Assembly: GCA_029688825.1 (NCBI GenBank)
Contig: JARUKX010000005.1
Span: forward strand, 1 to 64,000
From: Haloarculaceae archaeon H-GB1-1
GTDB lineage: Archaea; Halobacteriota; Halobacteria; Halobacteriales; Haloarculaceae
DNA length: 64,000 bases
Direction: 5' to 3'
Part shown: piece by piece, positions 62,306 to 64,000 of the stretch
Layout: each line of letters begins with the position of its first letter
Position numbering within the stretch: position 1 is the first letter of the stretch
Position numbers and translations under genes: made by a program
Notes under the pieces: generated by a model
Told to the model about the DNA's origin: nothing
The model's input: only the letters and a program-made list of their open reading frames with translations
Database searches by the model: none

Positions 62306-63247
62306 CTACCCCGACGGTGGGAGGTCGTACTCGACGCCGGTCAGATCCTCCGAGACGGTCCAGAGCCTGCGCGCGAGGTCGCGGTCCCGGGAGCGACTGC
62401 TCGATTCCCCCACCTCGGGCAGGCCCCGCATCCCGAAGAGGCCGCCGGGACCGACGTACTCGCCCCCGTCGAGGGCCTGGGCCGTCGCCGCGTAGAGGAT
62501 GGGCAGCGCGCCCTTCGCGGCGCTCTGGGCGAAGACGGCGTTCGCGAGTCGCATCGCCTGGAGCCTGAGCGTCGACCCCTCCATCTCCGGTCCGCGGCGC
62601 TGCAGGGACGTGTCCGCGTACCCGGGGTGGACGGCAGTGCTGACGACCGACGCCGCCGCGGCGTCGAGTCGCCGCTGGAGTTCGTACGCGAACAGGAGGT
62701 TCGCCAGCTTGCTCTGTGCGTACGCTCCCCAGCGGCTGTACGACCGTTCGTGCTGGAGGTCCTCGAAGTCTATCGCTCCGCCCCGGTGGGTCTCGCTAGA
62801 GGTCGTGACCACCCGAGACTCGCCGGGCGAATCGCGCAGCAGGTCGAGCAGCCGTCCGGTGAGCTCGAAGTGTCCCAGGTGGTTCACGCCGAACTGCATC
62901 TCGAAGCCGTCTGCTGTCTCGCGCCGCGGAATCGCCATGACGCCCGCGTTGTTGCACAGGACGTCGAGGCCGTCGGCGGAGTCGCGGACCGACTCGGCGA
63001 ACGATCGGACCGAATCGAGGTCCGCGAGGTCGAGTTCGACGACGGTCAGCGACCCCGCGGGGTCGTCTTCGAGGAGGGTCGTCCGCGCCCGCTCGCCGCG
63101 CTCGACGCTCCGGCAGGCCATGACGACCGTCGCGCCGTGGCGCGCGAACTCCCGGGTCGCCTCGAAGCCGATCCCGCTGTTCGCGCCCGTGACGACGACC
63201 GTCGCGCCGGACAGATCGCCCATCTGCTCGGCGGTCCATGATCCCAT
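62306..63247 (-). CDS. Short-chain dehydrogenase/reductase
   Basis: 313 residues. Cofactor motif VVVTGANSGIGFEATREFA, LDVLCNNAGVMAIP, catalytic Ser in VVTTSSETHRG, and YAQSKLANLLFA giving the Tyr-x3-Lys pair. The arrangement matches retinol-dehydrogenase-like SDRs of haloarchaea. Arg in ACRSVERG favours NADP. Substrate unknown. Confidence 0.9.
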   Translation of the reverse strand: MGSWTAEQMGDLSGATVVVTGANSGIGFEATREFARHGATVVMACRSVERGERARTTLLEDDPAGSLTVVELDLADLDSVRSFAESVRDSADGLDVLCNNAGVMAIPRRETADGFEMQFGVNHLGHFELTGRLLDLLRDSPGESRVVTTSSETHRGGAIDFEDLQHERSYSRWGAYAQSKLANLLFAYELQRRLDAAAASVVSTAVHPGYADTSLQRRGPEMEGSTLRLQAMRLANAVFAQSAAKGALPILYAATAQALDGGEYVGPGGLFGMRGLPEVGESSSRSRDRDLARRLWTVSEDLTGVEYDLPPSG

Positions 63248-63346
63248 CGTCCCCTGGTTCGGGCCACCCGCACATCACTGTTGGTACCAAACGCCACTGC
63301 TACCGGAGCCAGTAGCTTCTTTGGCGTCGCTGGCGACGCGACGTTC

Positions 63347-64000
63347 ATGCAAGCTGTCATCCTCGCTGCGGGTGAAGGCACCCGGATGCGCCCTCTAACG
63401 GATGCGACGCCGAAACCGATGCTCCCCGTCGCGGACCGACCGCTCGCCGCCCACACGGCCGACGCCGCCGTCGAGGCCGGCGTCGACGAACTGATCCTCG
63501 TCGTCGGCTACGAACAGGACCTCGTCCGCGAGTTCTTCGGCGCGGAATACCGCGGCGTCCCGGTCTCCTATGCCGTACAGGACGAACAGCTCGGAACCGC
63601 CCACGCTGTCCGGATGGCCCGGGACCACCTCGAAGGGGACTTCGTCGTCCTCAACGGCGACGACCTCTACGACACGGGCGGGCTGGCGGCCCTGTTCGAG
63701 ACGTCCCCGTCCATCGGCGCGTACCCCGTCGACGACCCGCGACCGTTCGGCGTCTTCGAGACGAACGGCGACGCCGTCACGAGCATCGTCGAGAAGCCCG
63801 ACGACCCGCCGTCGAACCTCGTCAACGTCGGGGCGTACCACTTCCCCGCCGAGGCACGCGAGTGGCTCGACGTCGAGATGAGCGAGCGCGGCGAGTACGA
63901 GATTACGGACGTGCTCGCTCGCGTCATCGACGAGTACGAGGTCGAGACCGTCGACATCGACCGCTGGCTCGGCGTCGGCCGGCCGTGGGAGCTGCTGGAG
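63347..64000 (+). CDS. Sugar-phosphate nucleotidyltransferase, N-terminal part (runs off the window)
   Basis: 218 residues visible. MQAVILAAGEGTRMRPLTDA with KPMLPVADRPLAAHTADAA is the nucleotide- and sugar-phosphate-binding signature; LNGDDLYDTGG carries the metal-binding Asp; VEKPDDPPSNLVNVGAYHF follows. Either a glucose-1-phosphate thymidylyl/uridylyltransferase or a GlmU-like bifunctional enzyme; the C-terminal part needed to decide lies outside. Confidence 0.92.
   Translation, partial: MQAVILAAGEGTRMRPLTDATPKPMLPVADRPLAAHTADAAVEAGVDELILVVGYEQDLVREFFGAEYRGVPVSYAVQDEQLGTAHAVRMARDHLEGDFVVLNGDDLYDTGGLAALFETSPSIGAYPVDDPRPFGVFETNGDAVTSIVEKPDDPPSNLVNVGAYHFPAEAREWLDVEMSERGEYEITDVLARVIDEYEVETVDIDRWLGVGRPWELLE

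Noticed and set aside
1-64000. CRISPR arrays, insertion sequences with transposase, replication origin
   Set aside because: No regularly spaced repeats, no transposase or integrase gene, and no orc1/cdc6 gene with origin repeats were seen.

Overview
The window is chromosomal DNA from an extremely halophilic archaeon (class Halobacteria). It is GC-rich with strongly GC-biased third codon positions, and the encoded proteins are very acidic. Many starts are leaderless, with a TATA-like box about 25-30 bases before the ATG. The gene content is haloarchaeal: PAN, family-B DNA polymerase, HTH-10 and HalOD1 proteins, KorAB, and L32e with an N-terminal HhH domain. I cannot name the genus from sequence alone.

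Layout. 1-730: 5' part of the proteasome-activating nucleotidase. 946-5522: a small winged-helix protein and a tightly coupled operon (small ORF, mre11, rad50). 5524-9381: three small haloarchaeal proteins facing polB. 9412-11196: membrane histidine kinase. 11345-15002: sufCBD Fe-S assembly operon behind a short leader ORF and hairpin. 15133-16043: ferritin-like protein and a DtxR-type metal regulator. 16208-19010: tRNA-Gln, then a chemoreceptor gene of different composition, flanked by repeats that carry pieces of the tRNA-Gln 3' end. 19164-20217: two regulators. 20473-27058: Trk potassium uptake, Usp protein, APC transporter with Usp domains, ZIP-like transporter. 27115-41296 (minus strand): the complete S10/spc-type ribosomal protein operon in archaeal order, headed by a SPOUT RNA methyltransferase and ended by secY. 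41557-41780: tRNA-Gly with a tandem duplication of its 3' end. 41915-44987: coiled-coil protein, response regulator, histidine kinase. 45058-49380: korAB, a flavoprotein reductase, a lipoprotein, a HalOD1 protein. 49515-52176: methylmalonyl-CoA epimerase, an unknown protein, mutase large subunit. 52326-52995: a 2Fe-2S ferredoxin and two small proteins. 53036-60202: tetrapyrrole/cobalamin genes (CbiX-like, HemA, UPF0284/CobT-like, CbiA, CobA, CbiP). 60224-64000: conserved proteins of unknown function, an SDR oxidoreductase and the start of a nucleotidyltransferase.

Two themes deserve a second look. First, tRNA 3'-end-derived repeats with covarying hairpins follow both tRNA genes, and a solitary degenerate copy lies beyond the chemoreceptor gene. 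They look like a small tRNA-targeting element or a conserved post-tRNA structure. Second, several metallocofactor genes (suf, ferritin/DtxR, hemA, UPF0284) are preceded by mini-ORFs that begin where a leaderless transcript should begin and end on, or just inside, the start of the main gene. The suf one has Cys at codons 2 and 4 and runs through a hairpin, so it is a candidate attenuation leader.
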